64,000 nt of DNA from positions 34,849,059 through 34,913,058 of the forward strand of contig OY821518.1 of NCBI GenBank assembly GCA_963682025.1, read 5' to 3'. A model generated the notes under the pieces. It did not search any database. It was not told where the DNA came from and saw only the letters and a program-made list of their open reading frames with translations. Made by a program: the position numbers and the translations under genes. Positions 1 to 12,134 of the stretch are shown one piece after another (positions within the stretch are counted from its first letter, which is position 1; the number at the start of each line of letters is the position of its first letter). The DNA comes from Cordilura impudica (Eukaryota > Arthropoda > Insecta > Diptera > Scathophagidae).

Positions 1-1235
1 AATTTTTTATTTTTGTGAGTATGCATTTTAGATTATTTCGTTTTTGCGAGTTTGCGTTTGTTTGGTTTTGGGATTTTTTGAGTTTCTGCTTTTTTGATCT
101 GGTTGTGATTTTGCATTTTGAATTTTTTTCGTTTTTACGTGTTTTCAGTGATTTTCGAATTTTTGCATTTCACCGCCTTTGGCTTACAGCGTTTTAGCAT
201 TTTGTGTTTTACTTTTTTCGATTTTGGGTTTTTGTACTTTTTCGATTTTTCAATTTTGCATTTTATTCATTTTGAGTTTTTGCTCTATTGTGTTTTGCGA
301 TTTGGCGGTATCTCATTTTTGAGATTTTGCGTTTTGGTAATTTTGCGTTGTTGCAACATTGCGTTTTTGGATTATGCATTTATGATTATAATTTTTTTGA
401 CTTTAGTGATTTGCATTTTTTGCAATATTGGATTTTGCGATTTGAGTTACACATTCATTTAATTTTGCGTTTTAAAATTTTTTATTTTTGTGATTATGCG
501 TTTTGGATTTTTTTCGTTTTTGCGAGTTTGCATTTTTTCGTTATTTGCGATTTGTTGAGTTTTTTTCGATTTAGCATTTATTGATTTTGCGTTTCTGAGT
601 ATTTACAATTTTAGAATTTGCGATTTTGAGCTAACCCGTTATCGCAATTTTGGTTTATAGCGTTTCTACGACTTTATGTTTTTGGATTATGCGTTTTATA
701 TATACTTGCGTTTTTAATTTGTTACGTTTTTGTGATTTTACGTTTTTGTCGATTTAGCAATTTTGATGTATTGCGTTTTGTAATTATTTCGTTTTGTTAT
801 TTTTGTTAATGCGATTTTGCAATCTTGTTGTTTGACGTTTTTACGATTAAGCATTTTGGACTTTTGCGTTCTTTGTTTTTTTTCGTTTTTTATGTTTTCT
901 TTTTGTTTTTTTGCGATTGTGTGATTTTTCGTTTTAAGAATTTTGCATTTTTGCAATTTTGTGTTTTTGCTAAATTGCTTTCTGCGGTTTTAAATATCAC
1001 GTTCTTACGTTTTTGCGATTATGCATTTTAGATTTTTACGTGTTTGATTTTTTGAACTTTGTCATTTTACGTTTTTGTGGGTTGACGTTTTTGAGATTTT
1101 TCATTTCGTTTTAGGTTTTTGGTCTATGTAATTTTGTATTTCTGCGATTTTGATTTTTTTTCGCGATCTTTTGTTTTACTCGATTTTGTATTTTTGTGTT
1201 GTTAAAATATTGCATTTTTTGCGAGTGTGCTTAAA
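1..1235. repeat. Degenerate T-rich GCGATTTTTG-type minisatellite array
   Basis: The stretch is almost only words such as TTTTGCGATTTT, GCGTTTTTG and TTTTGGATTATGCG, repeated at roughly 15-20 bp and much degenerated. The same kind of array recurs at 3205-4078 and 4800-5415 in this orientation, and at 9425-9655 and 63520-64000 in the opposite one. The long open frames read from it (for example 118-462) are Phe-rich products of the low-complexity sequence and are not genes. The left edge lies outside the window; the right edge fades near 1235. Confidence 0.85.
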
Positions 1236-3186
1236 TTAATACTGATCGAGGTTTTATACAGTTTAACAAATTATTCGTTTCCGTATGCTTCAACTAAAAA
1301 TGCACGAACAGCGTTAAACATTCAGCAAATCTCCAAGTCAAAGAGGTAAACGTGATGATCCGAAACATAAATTTTTTTGACATGATCTACTGTTGGAATA
1401 AAATTCAGCATAAAAGTTATTTCTATTTAATAACTTTAATTGTCATTAGTGAAAAGGTCGGGAACTGTGGTACTATTTACATGAATCGAGTGCATGTGAA
1501 TTTATATATGTGTTTGTGTAAAAATTTTCTGTTATGTTATCAAATAAGTTAACAAGTAAAAACAACAACAACAACAACAGTGAGTGAGTAAAGAATGAAA
1601 AAAGTAAATGAATATGAGTGGGTGTATTTCATTATGTTAAGTGTTGTTGTCACTACAACAAAAGGCAGAGAAAAAAAAATAGTAAGCGCATACATATACA
1701 CAAATAAAATATAAATACTATACTGCATACAAATATAGACAAAAACACGTTAATCACACACACACACACACATAAAAAAATATACTAAGTACAGCTAGCT
1801 GACACAAATAATGATCATTTTAAAAGTAGTTGCTGTATGTTTGGATTGGGTAAGTACACATGTATGCATTTGTGTATGTGTATGTGTTTATGTGTGTGTT
1901 TGCTTCTAAATACACTTGACATGAAAACATGTCCTTCTCTATGCAAACACACTCAAAAAATACTAATAATAATAATAATATAATGTTGTTGATGATGATG
2001 ACGATGACGATGAGGAGGGCAACAGTAAACGTTGTGTTTGTTTGTGTTTTTCTCTGTGTGTTGTTAAATATTTGAACTATTTTCATGTTTTGTTTTTATG
2101 TCGGTTTCGTCTTTTGTTTTATTCATCTGTAAACATAAACAAAGTATCATTGAAATGTGAATACTTAAACTCATACCGGTTTTAGTTTTTTTTTTTTATC
2201 AACCCACACAAACATGACAATGTCTACAACGCATGCAAATCACTGCTTGTAATCTAAAAGTACTTTGTTTGCATTTATTTTGGTAACATGCTAATAAAAA
2301 CCAAATAAGTAAGTACATTCATTAGTTATTTTTTTTCTGAATTCATAAAAATCTACAACAAATAGTTTTTCTTTGGCGGACATTAAAAAAAAAAATAGAC
2401 CTGTAATTGTTGTTAATTTTTGCCAAATCCTGCTGTAATAATTTTGATTAAAAATTATTTAATCAGAATCTTATTTTTTTTTTAAGAAAAAGTCTAGAAA
2501 TGTGAAGAACTATTTTAGGGGCAATACAATGCGCTTTAAAAAATTTATACTTAGTTAATATAGCTTTATCCAAGAGTATTTGTCATGGCCGGTCCCAATG
2601 CTATGCATCTAAAATTAATGACCAATTGGAAAAAAAATACATTTATCATTTTAAATTTTATATTTCTATTTTCTTTTAAAAGTATTTCAAAGAATTTTAT
2701 TAAAAAAAAGAAAAAAAGTAATTGAATTACTTATGGTCGTCGTAGAAAATCGCTATTGCTTCAAGTGATTTTTACAATTTTATCAATGTTTTTATTTATT
2801 TTATTATATGCTCTCCTCATAAAATATATATTTTCCTGTTCCTTAAAACAACTCGAAATGACACAGCGATGTCCGGCTATCCGTCCTTTCGTTTGTCTGT
2901 CTATCCGCATGTCTGTCCGTATGTTGAAATCATGCTCAATCACAAAACAAAATAACCTCCTTGGTAAATTTAGGACGGTAGTATTTGCCATTATCTTGGG
3001 CAGGTCGGTGTTTAAAATGGAATAAATCGGGTATCACTGTGCCAAGATATAACATCAAGTATGGAGACACCTGTAAAAAAATTCAAAAAATTTAGTGTTT
3101 GTGCAATAGTTTAGTATTAAGTTTCTCAAATTGTTTTCAAGTCAATTCAATTAAATTTTTTATATATTTTTATGTATTTTTTGTAC
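1236..3186. other. AT-rich spacer with microsatellites, no gene seen
   Basis: No coding region is recognisable. It contains an (AAC)n run near 1559-1579, a (CA)8 run at about 1755-1772, a (TGTA/TGTG)-rich stretch at 1858-1915, an (AAT)n run near 1965-1980 and a GATGAC-type repeat near 1990-2015. Between 2866 and 2925 there are GTCY-type words (GTCTGTCTATCC, GTCTGTCC) like those in the dispersed GTCY elements further on, so an old relative may be present. The ORFs at 1820-2086 and 2756-3025 are translations of these simple repeats. Confidence 0.5.
1755..1772. repeat. (CA)n microsatellite
   Basis: About eight uninterrupted CA dinucleotides, flanked by A-rich sequence. Confidence 0.9.
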
Positions 3187-3204
3187 TAGCTATAACCCGA
3201 TGCT

Positions 3205-4078
3205 CTACCCTATTTTTGATTTTTGGCGAGTTTTGTTATTCGCGATTTCCGTTTTGGCGATTTTTGGCTTTAGCGATTTTTTTTATACATTTTTTGATTT
3301 TGGCAATTTTTGATTTTACCGATTTTTGATATTGGCGAATTTTGGCGATTTTTGTTATTGCCATTTTTGGTTTGAGCGATTTTCGATTTTTGTCGATTTT
3401 GGTTTTTGCGTTTGTTTTTCAGTCCTGGCAATTTTTGTTTTGGGCGATTTTTGTTATTCACGATATTCGGTTTTGGCAATTTTAGACTTTGACGATATAT
3501 GTTTTTGTGATTTTTGATTTCGACGTTTTTCGATTGCCGGTTTAGAAATTTTTTGATTTTCTTTGGCGATTTTTGTTATTCGCGATTTCGCGGTTTTGGC
3601 GATTATAGTTATTTTGCGACATTTGGATTTGGCGATTTTTGTATTTTGCGATTCTTGATTTACGCTATTTTTGATTTTTGGCGATTTTTGACTTAAGCGA
3701 TTTTGTTTTTTTTGCGAATTTTAGATTTTTTGACAATTTTTGTTATGCGCCATTTTTGGTTTTAGCGACTTTGAAACTTTTTGATTAAGGCGAATTTTGT
3801 TTTTTTTTTTTGGCGATTTTTCAGTTTGGACTTTGGCGATATTTTCCTATTTTTTATTTGGGCGATTTTTAATTCTACTGATTTTTGATATTGGCGATTT
3901 TTGGCTTTAGCGATTTTTAATTGTCGGTTTTGAAATTTTTTAATTTAGGCGATTTTTGTTATTCGCGATATTTGATTTTGGCGATTATAGTTTTTTTTTT
4001 GCGATTTTTGAATTTGGCGATTTTTGTATTTTGATTTTTGGCGAGTTTCGTTACTGGCATTTTTCGGTTTTTGGCAAA
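3205..4078. repeat. 16-bp minisatellite array (GGCGATTTTTGATTTT type)
   Basis: Dozens of copies of GGCGATTTTTG spaced about 15-17 bp apart, with variants GCGATTTTCG, GCAATTTTTG and TTATTCGCGA. Short open frames here (3099-3329, 3326-3517, 3514-3696) are repeat translations. Confidence 0.9.
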
Positions 4079-4799
4079 ATCACTAAATCTTAAAACTACA
4101 TTTTCTTAAAGAAGAGATTTTTCTTAAAAAATAATCTCTTTTGAAGAAGTTCCTTTTTACTCCGTTTCTTTTAACTCGTAATGTCTGTTTGTCTGCCGAT
4201 ACAAATTTGGATCGATTCTTAACCTTTTTCGTATGAACCAATCCAGTTTAAACTTTGTAGGTGGACTTGGGGCGAAAACAAAATTGATCTAAAAAATTTT
4301 CATTTAAAAAATTTAATTATTGCATAATGAAGACATATTTTTGGTATTTTTGACACTCTATTATTTAATTATACGATGCAAACTTAATTTACAACAAATA
4401 TGAGTGTAGTTATGGGTTATTTTTCAATTTCCTTTTCGTAAAAATTACTTTTCTTCAAAAATATCCCTTTTCTTATAAACTACCTTTTCTGGAAAGTATA
4501 TTTTTCAAAAATACTTTTTCTTAAAAAGGTGCTTTTATTAAAAAAAGTTCCTTTATGTAAAAAGTATCATGTCTTGGAAAAGTAAATTTTTTTTAAAAAG
4601 TACTATTCTAAAAAATTAAATTTAAATTAAAATTAAAATTAAAAACTACCTTTTCTTAAAATAACCCTTTCTTCAAAAAGTGATTTTTATTGTAAAGTAC
4701 CTTCTTTTAAAGACTACGTTTTACTAAAAAAAAAAAAATACTTGCACCAATTATATATCCTAAGAGACTTAGTTTTGCTAAACAAACAACTTTTCTCTT

Positions 4800-5415
4800 T
4801 CGAATTTTTGATTTTTTGGCAATTTTTGTTATTTGACATTTTTGTTTTTTTTTTAGCGATTTTTGAAATTTTTATTTAGGCGATTTTTGATTTTTTTTTG
4901 GAGATTTTTGTAATTCGCGATTTTTTAATTGGGCGATTTTTAATTTTACAGATTTTTGATGTTGACGATTTTTGGCTTAGCGATTTTTGAAATTTTTTGA
5001 TTTAGGCGATTTTTAATTTTTTTTTTGGCGATTTTTGTAATTCACTATTTTCGGTTTTGGCGATTTTGGACTTTGGCGATTTTTTTTCTATTTTTTATTT
5101 GGGCGATTTTTAATTTTACTGATTTTTGAAGTTGGCGATTTTTGGCTTTAGCGATTTTTAATTTTTTTTTGCCTATATTTTATCTTTTCGATTTATGGTA
5201 TTCCGCATTTTTGATTTAGGCGATTTGTGATTTTAGGCGATTTTTGTTTTTTTAAATTTTTTTATTCGCGGTTTTTAGTTCTGGCAATTTTTGTTATTCG
5301 CGGTATTCGGTTTTGAAAATTTTTGACTGCGTTTTTTGATTTTAGCGATTTTTGATATTGGCGATTTTTGTTATTCGCGATTTTCGGTTTGTCGATTTTT
5401 GATTTTGGTGATTCC
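4800..5415. repeat. 16-bp minisatellite array, second block
   Basis: Same GGCGATTTTTG unit as the block at 3205-4078, interrupted by poly-T tracts. It ends abruptly near 5413 (GATTCCGCCC), after which ordinary AT-rich sequence begins. Confidence 0.9.
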
Positions 5416-5420
5416 GCCCA

Positions 5421-7518
5421 AAATTCCACGACTACTCACATTTGTAATTAATGTTCTTGTCAAAAGCTTGAAGACTCTCATTTTCATAGTACTTCACACA
5501 TAGGAACGACATACGGCATTGAAAATATGAATTTACGATCGAAAACAAATACAATTTTTGCCTAAAAAGTTACTCCATGTCAAATTTATTTGGTGGATGC
5601 ACATTTTGGTGTGATTATCGTAAAATTTAATTTTTCAATTTCATTTCCGCCAGAAGACCATTTTTCCTTTTAGCTTCCCTTCCATCATATCTAAGCACCA
5701 TAATCTTTGAATTTTATAAATTCACCTGCCAATAACTACAGTAGTCTTAAAAATTATGAATCATTTTCTGTAGCACTTTATGATCATAACGTATTACCAC
5801 AATATCATCGCCATATAAAAACAGCTTTCGGTTTAGATTTCCAAAATATCAACTACCACTGGCTGTTCACGCACATTATTTACTCCTCAATTTACTCCTG
5901 ATATGGTCTCGAATTTTTCCGGTAATACCATTCTATTCCAAGCTGCCGAATATGTATTTTTAATGAATATTTCTATGGCACGTAGTTTTGGTGTTAAAGA
6001 TTTCTATGCAACCGTGTCAAATGCAGCTTTAAACTCTACAAAAAAATTATATACTTTTTCTCTGTCATTGGACTTTAAGTGCACTATTATTGTTAAGAAA
6101 TAGATATTATTAACAATCGAATATTATTTCCTGAAACTTCCCGAATATCCCATATAGCAGGATTCTCTACCATAAATCGGCTAAAACACAAACTAGCTGC
6201 TATATTGAAGTAACTGGAAATACGTTCTCAATGAAAGATTACTACGATAAATACATGTGAGTTTTGATTTAAATTCACAAAATAAGAGCTTTAATAAATA
6301 ACAGGAGCATCAGCACAAATGTCTTTTACTTTATTGGATAGGCGTTCTAAACACCTTTCATATGATATCCAATTTGTTTATATTTTCTTTGGATTATATA
6401 TTAAAGATCTGTAAAGAAATGATATTTAGGCCATACCCCATAAATATCAGATTGAGCCGCAAAAAGTACAGATGACTTATTTTTTCGTGTTCTATAAGGT
6501 AACCAAGTTTCATCGCGATCTGCGGATGCTTCCCACTCATTAAGCCTTCCTTGTTAGCGGTAGTGGTAATGAACATGATTTCTTAGTATTGCATTTTTAA
6601 CACATTTTGTTTTCAACATTTTAGTAAATTAAAAACAGGTCTCTGTTTAAATCATAACTATGACCTTGTTGCTGTTACACATTTCGTAAATAAACCAAAC
6701 ATTTGCTCTATATTTCGCAAAACATTTTTACTGTTAGTGGTTGTTTGTGGTCAAAGAATCCTTCACTATTACAGTCATGGCATACGTATACGTAATATTT
6801 GTAAGTTACATTATGTATACGTTCGTAGGAATTCATACGAGTATAAACGTGGTAGCATTACATTCGTATTAGGTGTATAACGAAATTATTGGCCTCACAG
6901 TTTTTATTTGTAGCACACTACATATTTGTAAATAAAAATTTATATTAGACGATTTTCCAGTTGGTTATTTGTCTGTTTATTTATTTATTTAAAGGTACCT
7001 CTAAAAATAGCTTGGCATTGTTACTGAACCTTGGGCATATTTTTTGCCTAACTTTGGTGTTAAAATTGAGCAAATTCATTTAGCAGATTAAAAGTTTTGG
7101 GTAATAATAAAAAAAAGTTGTTTAAAATTTTCAGTATTAGAAGACACAATATTGTTTTCAACAAACTCCATAGAAATGAAAGTTATATGCACACTTTTCA
7201 CCCAAAATGGTTTTTTAATTAAAAAATTACTACAAAATTGGTTTCTAACCACATAAATATAATAAACAAGAGATTTTTTGCAAAATTTACTTTAAATCGG
7301 AAGGACAAAATATTGACTTTTATCAATATTTACCTAATTTATATAAAATTTTCCGAAATAAATTCTCAGAGTCATTACACAGTGCAACTGTTGTTCTTTC
7401 TAGATCATTATAGCAAAACCTGCAAAGGGTTTGGCGTTCTCAGGTTAATTATTTTTTTAAGAGTTTTTATATCTTTTCCTTATCTTGATGTTTAGAAGAA
7501 CCGGTGCGATATTGGTTT
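5421..7518. other. Unrecognised AT-rich region with two short ORFs
   Basis: Two ORFs lie in series but in different frames: 5707-5901 (64 aa) and 5903-6103 (66 aa). Reading across the frame change gives a stretch with mixed amino-acid composition (for example NYSSLKNYESFSVALYDHN and ARSFGVKDFYATVSNAALN), less biased than the surrounding repeat translations. It may be a decayed exon or mobile-element fragment; I do not recognise the family. The rest of the interval shows no gene, known repeat or RNA. Confidence 0.35.
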
Positions 7519-8565
7519 TTATATCCTATACCACTATGTTGACAGGGTATAATGACTTTGTGCTGATGTTTGTAACTACCATCTTTTATTATTCCGATCG
7601 ACTCTGAATTACTTTCTGAATCGATTTAGCGATATCCGTCTGTCCGTCGTGTCTGTGTGTCCATGTAAACTTTTCAATCAAAGTACAGGTGGCAAATATA
7701 AATATATTTTGATGACATTCAGTACGTGAGCTTTTATCAATCATATGATGAACGCTATTGAAAGTGGTCAAAATCGGTTAATGTTCAGACCTAGCCCCCA
7801 TACAAATGGCTCCTGTTGCCATAATATCACTAGTCTAAAAATAAAACCTATAGGATAATTCTCAGTCATTGCCCCCATATGAAGCTAATTCCTAATATTT
7901 ACCTAATATTTATAAAAATATTGCACAGATTTTTCTCAAATTTGGTTTGTATACATTTTTTCAAAATATAAGTGACTTTACCAAATACAGTCAGGAGCGG
8001 TCCATTTTTTGTCCTAGTCCCTATATAAATATAGCACGCATATAAAGTTTTCCATATCTTGAGCCAAAAAAAATAATAATATCTATGCCACTCATACTAC
8101 TCTTTAAATCTATAATGTTCGAATGTTGGCTTGAATCGCTTTCGAAGTTCATTTAGCGGTGTCTGTCCGTCTGTGTATCCATGTAAAATTTGTAATCAAA
8201 CGACAGGTCGCAAATATGAATATATTTTTATAAAATTTAATCTATAAGCTTCTATAGGCTATAGAATGAATGGTGTTGAAATTGGTGAAAATCGGTGCAT
8301 ATTCAGACCTAGTCCCCTTACAAATGACTCCTATGAGATCGACTTAAATTGCCATAAGATCCAAATTATCATATCGATCTTGCTCAAATTGGTTTTGCGT
8401 GTGCTTATTAGATCCATTAATCAGTAGTCGAAAAATAAACCCTATGCGACAATTCTTAGTCATGGAAGCTGCTTCCCGATCTTTACTTAAACTTATCAAA
8501 AAAAGATATATATATTTTGCACAGAACTTTTTTACATTTCTCTTTCTGAATGTAAAATATATCGA
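7519..8565 (+). mobile_element. Two degenerate GTCY (mini-me/DINE-1-like) copies
   Basis: The left part begins with ATATCCTATACCACTATGTTG and carries the family landmarks in order: TAATGACTTTGTGCTG, CCGATCGACTC, TTTAGCGATATCCGTCTGTCC, CCATGTAAAC, TCAGACCTAGCCCCCATACAAATG, and the segment about gcccccatatgaagc. Near 8095 a second partial copy starts again with its own GTCTGTCCGTCTG block and runs into 8500. The terminal palindrome of the better copies is not seen, so both are truncated or eroded. Confidence 0.7.
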
Positions 8566-9137
8566 GAGTGTTGTGTCAAAATTTCAAGAAAATCGGAGCA
8601 AAACTTAAGAAGATACAGATATTATTCTCGCAAATAAATGTTCGAAGTCCGTGAACACCATAACTCAAAACCTGCTTGACCGATTCTTTTGAAATTTTAC
8701 AAACTACAGATAAATCGTCAGGTAACCATGAAGAGTTTTTTATTTTCCATTTTCTTCCCCATTTTTTAACAACAAATTCCTGAAATTTTATAGTAAAATC
8801 ATGTTTTTCACTTCAAAATGCTGCAAAAAAAAAAAAAATTAAAAAACTCTTCGTCACTACCTCAGGAAATATGTCGCCTTTTAAATGCATTTCGATTATT
8901 TTAGTTCACATAGTCTGGTAACGAGTTATGATATTCACCGCAAAACAACAATACCTCCGGAGATTCGCTGTCATTAAATTTATTATTTATTAAAATTTTT
9001 AATTGAAAATTTTTTCAAAGATTCTTCAAATGTTATGATATAACGTGTATATGAAATAAATAATCCAGCATTAGTCATATCAATAAAAAATTTTTTATGA
9101 AAATACGAATTTTTTAACTTTTAAAACCTTACCCTCT
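8566..9137. repeat. ~500-bp dispersed repeat with internal fold-back
   Basis: Homologous to 45836-46325 (shared blocks: ATAAATGTTCGAAG, TTGACCGATTCTTTTGAAAT, CAACAATACCTCCGGAGATTC, CTTTTAAAACCTTACCC) and, in its first part, to 43318-43380. The middle is an imperfect palindrome: GAAGAGTTTTTTA near 8733 pairs with TAAAAAACTCTTC near 8850, and the flanking CCATAACTC and GAGTTATGATA blocks also pair. Such fold-back structure suggests a non-autonomous, MITE-like element; no coding capacity is seen. Confidence 0.6.
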
Positions 9138-9705
9138 TTTAAACATGTTTGAAGAGTTGCGGAAAAATGTCATGTATCTGGAGTACTCTAATTTCAAAAG
9201 CCTTGAGACTTTGTGTGATTTCATAAAGTATTAATGTGAGTAGTCTGAGAAAAATGGGCGGGATCGGACTCAAGGGCTTGTCATTCCATATAATTAAATA
9301 TTTAATAATATTTATAACAGGAGTACTATAATAAAAAAAGCCTTGGGACTTTGTCTGAGTTCATACCAATGGGCGTGGCACCTCCTATACAAAAAAATAT
9401 GAAGCACTACGAAAATGGCAGCCTTGTACATTAATTTAATTAAAAAGCGCCAAACCCGAAAATCGCGAATGACAGAAATCGCCAAAATCAAAAATCACAA
9501 AAAAAAGTCAAAATTTTCAAAAGTCAAAAATCGCCAGAATCGAAAATCGCGAATAACAAAAATCGCCACAATCAAATATCGCCAAAACCGAAAAACGTCA
9601 AAATCAAAAATTGCTAAAATCAAAAAATCGACAAAATCAAAAATATTCAAAAATGTATTCACATGTTTTTATTTCGTTACGATGGGTGTAGCGAAGCGCA
9701 TCTAG
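9138..9705 (+). mobile_element. Helitron 3-prime fragment carrying the 16-bp array
   Basis: Sequence 9145-9420 (AAAGCCTTGAGACTTTGTGTG, TGGGCGTGGCACCTCCTATA) is homologous to 63250-63430. It is followed by a block of the 16-bp repeat (9425-9655) and then GGGTGTAGCGAAGCGCATCTAG with T next. The CTAG end at 9702-9705 before T, and the preceding short stem (GATG with CATC around GCGAAGCG), fit a Helitron 3-prime terminus. No Rep or helicase sequence is present. The 5-prime end is not defined. Confidence 0.6.
9425..9655 (+). repeat. 16-bp minisatellite, cleanest copy block
   Basis: Consecutive units of AAAAATCGCCAAAATC with lengths 16, 15, 16, 16, 16, 16 and 17 between about 9524 and 9640. This is the reverse complement of the GGCGATTTTTG arrays at 3.2-5.4 kb. 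The 96-residue Lys-rich frame at 9415-9705 is a translation of it. Confidence 0.9.
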
Positions 9706-10877
9706 TTGCAGCTATTAACTATATTAGTTGTACCTTACTTAAATAAATTTTTTTGTAGCAAATTACAAAAACGGATTAATTGACGAATAATTTAGTGCAT
9801 ATTCTTAAAATTTTTTTTTCATTGGAAGATAAAATTATATAAGAAGTTTTGATAAATAAATAAATAAAAATATTATGTATGTATTATGTTAAAAGATTGT
9901 TTATATTATAAAATTTAGACGCATTGAAGTTTAAAATTTATACAAAAATAAATACAAAAAGATTATAATGTTTCAAACAAATAAGGTAATTAAGTGATAT
10001 TAATAAAAAAAATTAATTAAGTAAACTTACGATTTTAAGGGTGCTCGTTAATTCCAGTTCTGAGGACAGTTGCAGATGGAGTTATATTTTCCTACTTTCC
10101 TACTTTACCTAAACGGAAAGTAAAATATAGTGGTATAATTAACTCATAGCAAAAGTATTTTATGTTTTAATTTAAAAAATAAAAAATGTTAGTTTAGATT
10201 ATAATTTAAATGAAAAATATTAGTGTAGTCCATAATTGGTTTTAAATATTAATTTAATAATTTGTTTTGAAAAACTATTTTATTGTTGTTATTGCTACTA
10301 AAAGATTTTATTTTTTTTTAAATGTTTACGACTTTCTCCCGAATGTTAGGTGATTCTTCTTTTCTTCTTTTCTCACATAAAGACCGTTTTTATTCTTGCA
10401 AAATAAATAGATCTCTTCACTGATTTCACTAATATTATTTTGAAGATTGAAGATTACAATTTGAGAATTTTTATACTAGATAATATAGCGACTTCTGCAA
10501 ATCATAAAATTCCGGAATCTTCGAAAATTATTAGAATCTTCCTGCTAATTAAAATTTTTCACTCAATCCAAGTTTTGTCAGAGAATATGTCTTATATAAA
10601 TATTTTAAATTATCAAGAATATTTAATCCCAGTTGAAATGGATTATTAATTTACCTTTTAAGTCATACAAAAAATAAATATTAAATGCACGTGTTCCAAT
10701 TCAAAACATAAATGAAAAATTTTATTGAATATCTTGAAATTTATAAGACAATAAATATTAATAATATTTAGATATTTTTTTTGTAATGAAACGAAAAACT
10801 AATGAGTTTTTGAATTTTATTTTTCTTCAATATTTCGCCATATATTCAGGAATAACATATAATTAAAATAATAAAAA
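9706..10877. other. AT-rich spacer, nothing recognised
   Basis: Very AT-rich, with short ORFs only (10440-10649, 69 aa, no recognisable motif). No repeat shared with the rest of the window was noticed. Confidence 0.4.
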
Positions 10878-11254
10878 CAAGAAGATTCCAGCCCTCGAAA
10901 TTCGAGCGTATATTCTAGGAAATTTTATTTTTTCATTAAATAAACCCTAAGAGTATGCTAATCAATTATATCCAATTCACAAATCAACACAAGAAACAAA
11001 CTAATTTTTATTAAAAACACTTTAACAAATTTAATAATAAACACACACATAGCATTGTATAATTTTATGTATAAGTTAGTAGCAACTTTAAATGCAATTT
11101 ACTCAAAGTAAAGGAAAAAATTTAAAAATCTGTAAATCTGCAAAACGGCTAAAAAGAAATACCTTTCAAATAATATACGTTTGGTCAAAAGCGGGATAAA
11201 ACGTTAGAACGAACATCGGTCACAAGAAATCGCCTAGCCTCTTAATATTTTAGA
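10878..11254 (-). mobile_element. Short non-autonomous Helitron, copy 1 (minus)
   Basis: On the minus strand it starts TCTAAAATATTAAGAGGCTAGG (shared start GGCTAGGCGATTTCTTGTGAC) after A, and ends GGAATCTTCTTG before T. Body landmarks shared with copies at 19285-19661, 19777-20131 and 60368-60799 are CCAAACGTATATTATTTGAAAG, GCTATGTGTGTGTTTA and the terminal CTCGAATTTCGAG hairpin. The last bases are CTTG rather than the CTAG of the other copies, consistent with an old copy. It has no coding capacity. Confidence 0.8.
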
Positions 11255-11311
11255 TACTTCATAACGCTTTTACATTTCATATTGCATTGCAAAAGAGCTG
11301 CAATGTATTTT

Positions 11312-12118
11312 TATACCCTATACCACTATGTGGTTTGGGTATAATGACTTTGTGCTGCTGTTTGTAACAACTAAAAATACTTGACCTAGACCCATCTTTA
11401 ATTATACCGATCGAATAAGAATCACTATCTGATTCGATTTAACAATGTCCGTCCGTCCGTCCGTCCGTCCGTCCGTCCGTCTGTGTGTCCATGTAAAGCT
11501 TGTAATCAAACTGCATTTCGCAATTACGAATATATTTTGATGAAATCTGGTACTTTATCTTTTATCGGCCATGGGACAAACGCTGTTGAAACTGGTGAGA
11601 ATCGGTCCATGTTCAGACCTAGCCCCCATACAAATGACCCCTATGAAATCAACATATATTGCCATAAGATCCAAATTATCATACCAATCTTAGTAAAATT
11701 GGGTTTGGAGGTATATATTACATCCACTAATGAGTAGTCGAAAAGGAATCCCTATTGGACAACTCTTAGTCATATGCCCCATATAGAGCTGCTTCCCGAT
11801 CTTCACTTAAATCTATCAAAAAAGAAAAATATTGCACTGATTCTTCTCAAATTTTGTTTGTATATATTTTTGCAAAATACAAGAGACTTTACCAGACATG
11901 GTCAGGATCGGTCCATTTTTGGGCCTAGTCCCCATATAGATATAGCATCCGATATGAACTTTTTCATATCAGCAGCCAAACAAATTAATAAAAATTCCAC
12001 TCAAATCTGGTTTATGCTTATTTATGTCCAGTTAGTTGGGCCTAGGAGATAGGGTCTCTAAATGCATGGTATAGGGTATCGTATAGTCGGTCTAGATCGA
12101 ATATAATTTTCTTACTTG
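11312..12118 (+). mobile_element. GTCY (mini-me/DINE-1-like) element, copy H2
   Basis: Starts TTATACCCTATACCACTATG and ends GTATAGTCGG/TCTAGA...TTTTCTTACTTG, about 0.8 kb. An expanded (GTCC)n run lies at 11448-11480. The near-terminal region 12082-12105 is a slightly eroded 24-bp palindrome, and GGTATAGGGTATC just before it is the inverse of the TATACCCTATACC start. Subterminal inverted repeats, a 3-prime hairpin and a GTCY microsatellite are the known traits of dipteran mini-me/DINE-1 (Helentron-associated) elements; assignment is by these traits only. Confidence 0.75.
11448..11482 (+). repeat. (GTCC)n microsatellite inside GTCY element
   Basis: Eight perfect GTCC units, then GTCTGTGTGTCC. 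It occupies the same internal position as the shorter GTCC runs in the other copies. Confidence 0.9.
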
Positions 12119-12134
12119 GTTGGAATTTATTTAA

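Larger units (their letters stand above)
3187..5420 (-). mobile_element. Helitron remnant (minus) with a 16-bp-repeat body
   Basis: Read on the minus strand, the sequence ending at 3187 is CGGGTTATAGCTAG followed by T. This is the Helitron 3-prime signature (CTRR end, insertion before T) and closely resembles the ends at 45798 (plus) and 48371 (minus). Inside, 3205-4078 and 4800-5415 are arrays of the GCGATTTTTG repeat. Between them, 4080-4800 is built of degenerate TTCTTAAAAAGTACCTTTT-type words. The 5-prime end of the element is not identified. That the arrays belong to the Helitron is inferred from a second case, where the same array is followed by a CTAG|T end at 9702-9705. Confidence 0.55.

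Noticed and set aside
15..584. Overlapping Phe-rich ORFs at the left edge
   Set aside because: They are translations of the T-rich GCGATTTTTG repeat; composition and overlap in several frames rule out a gene.
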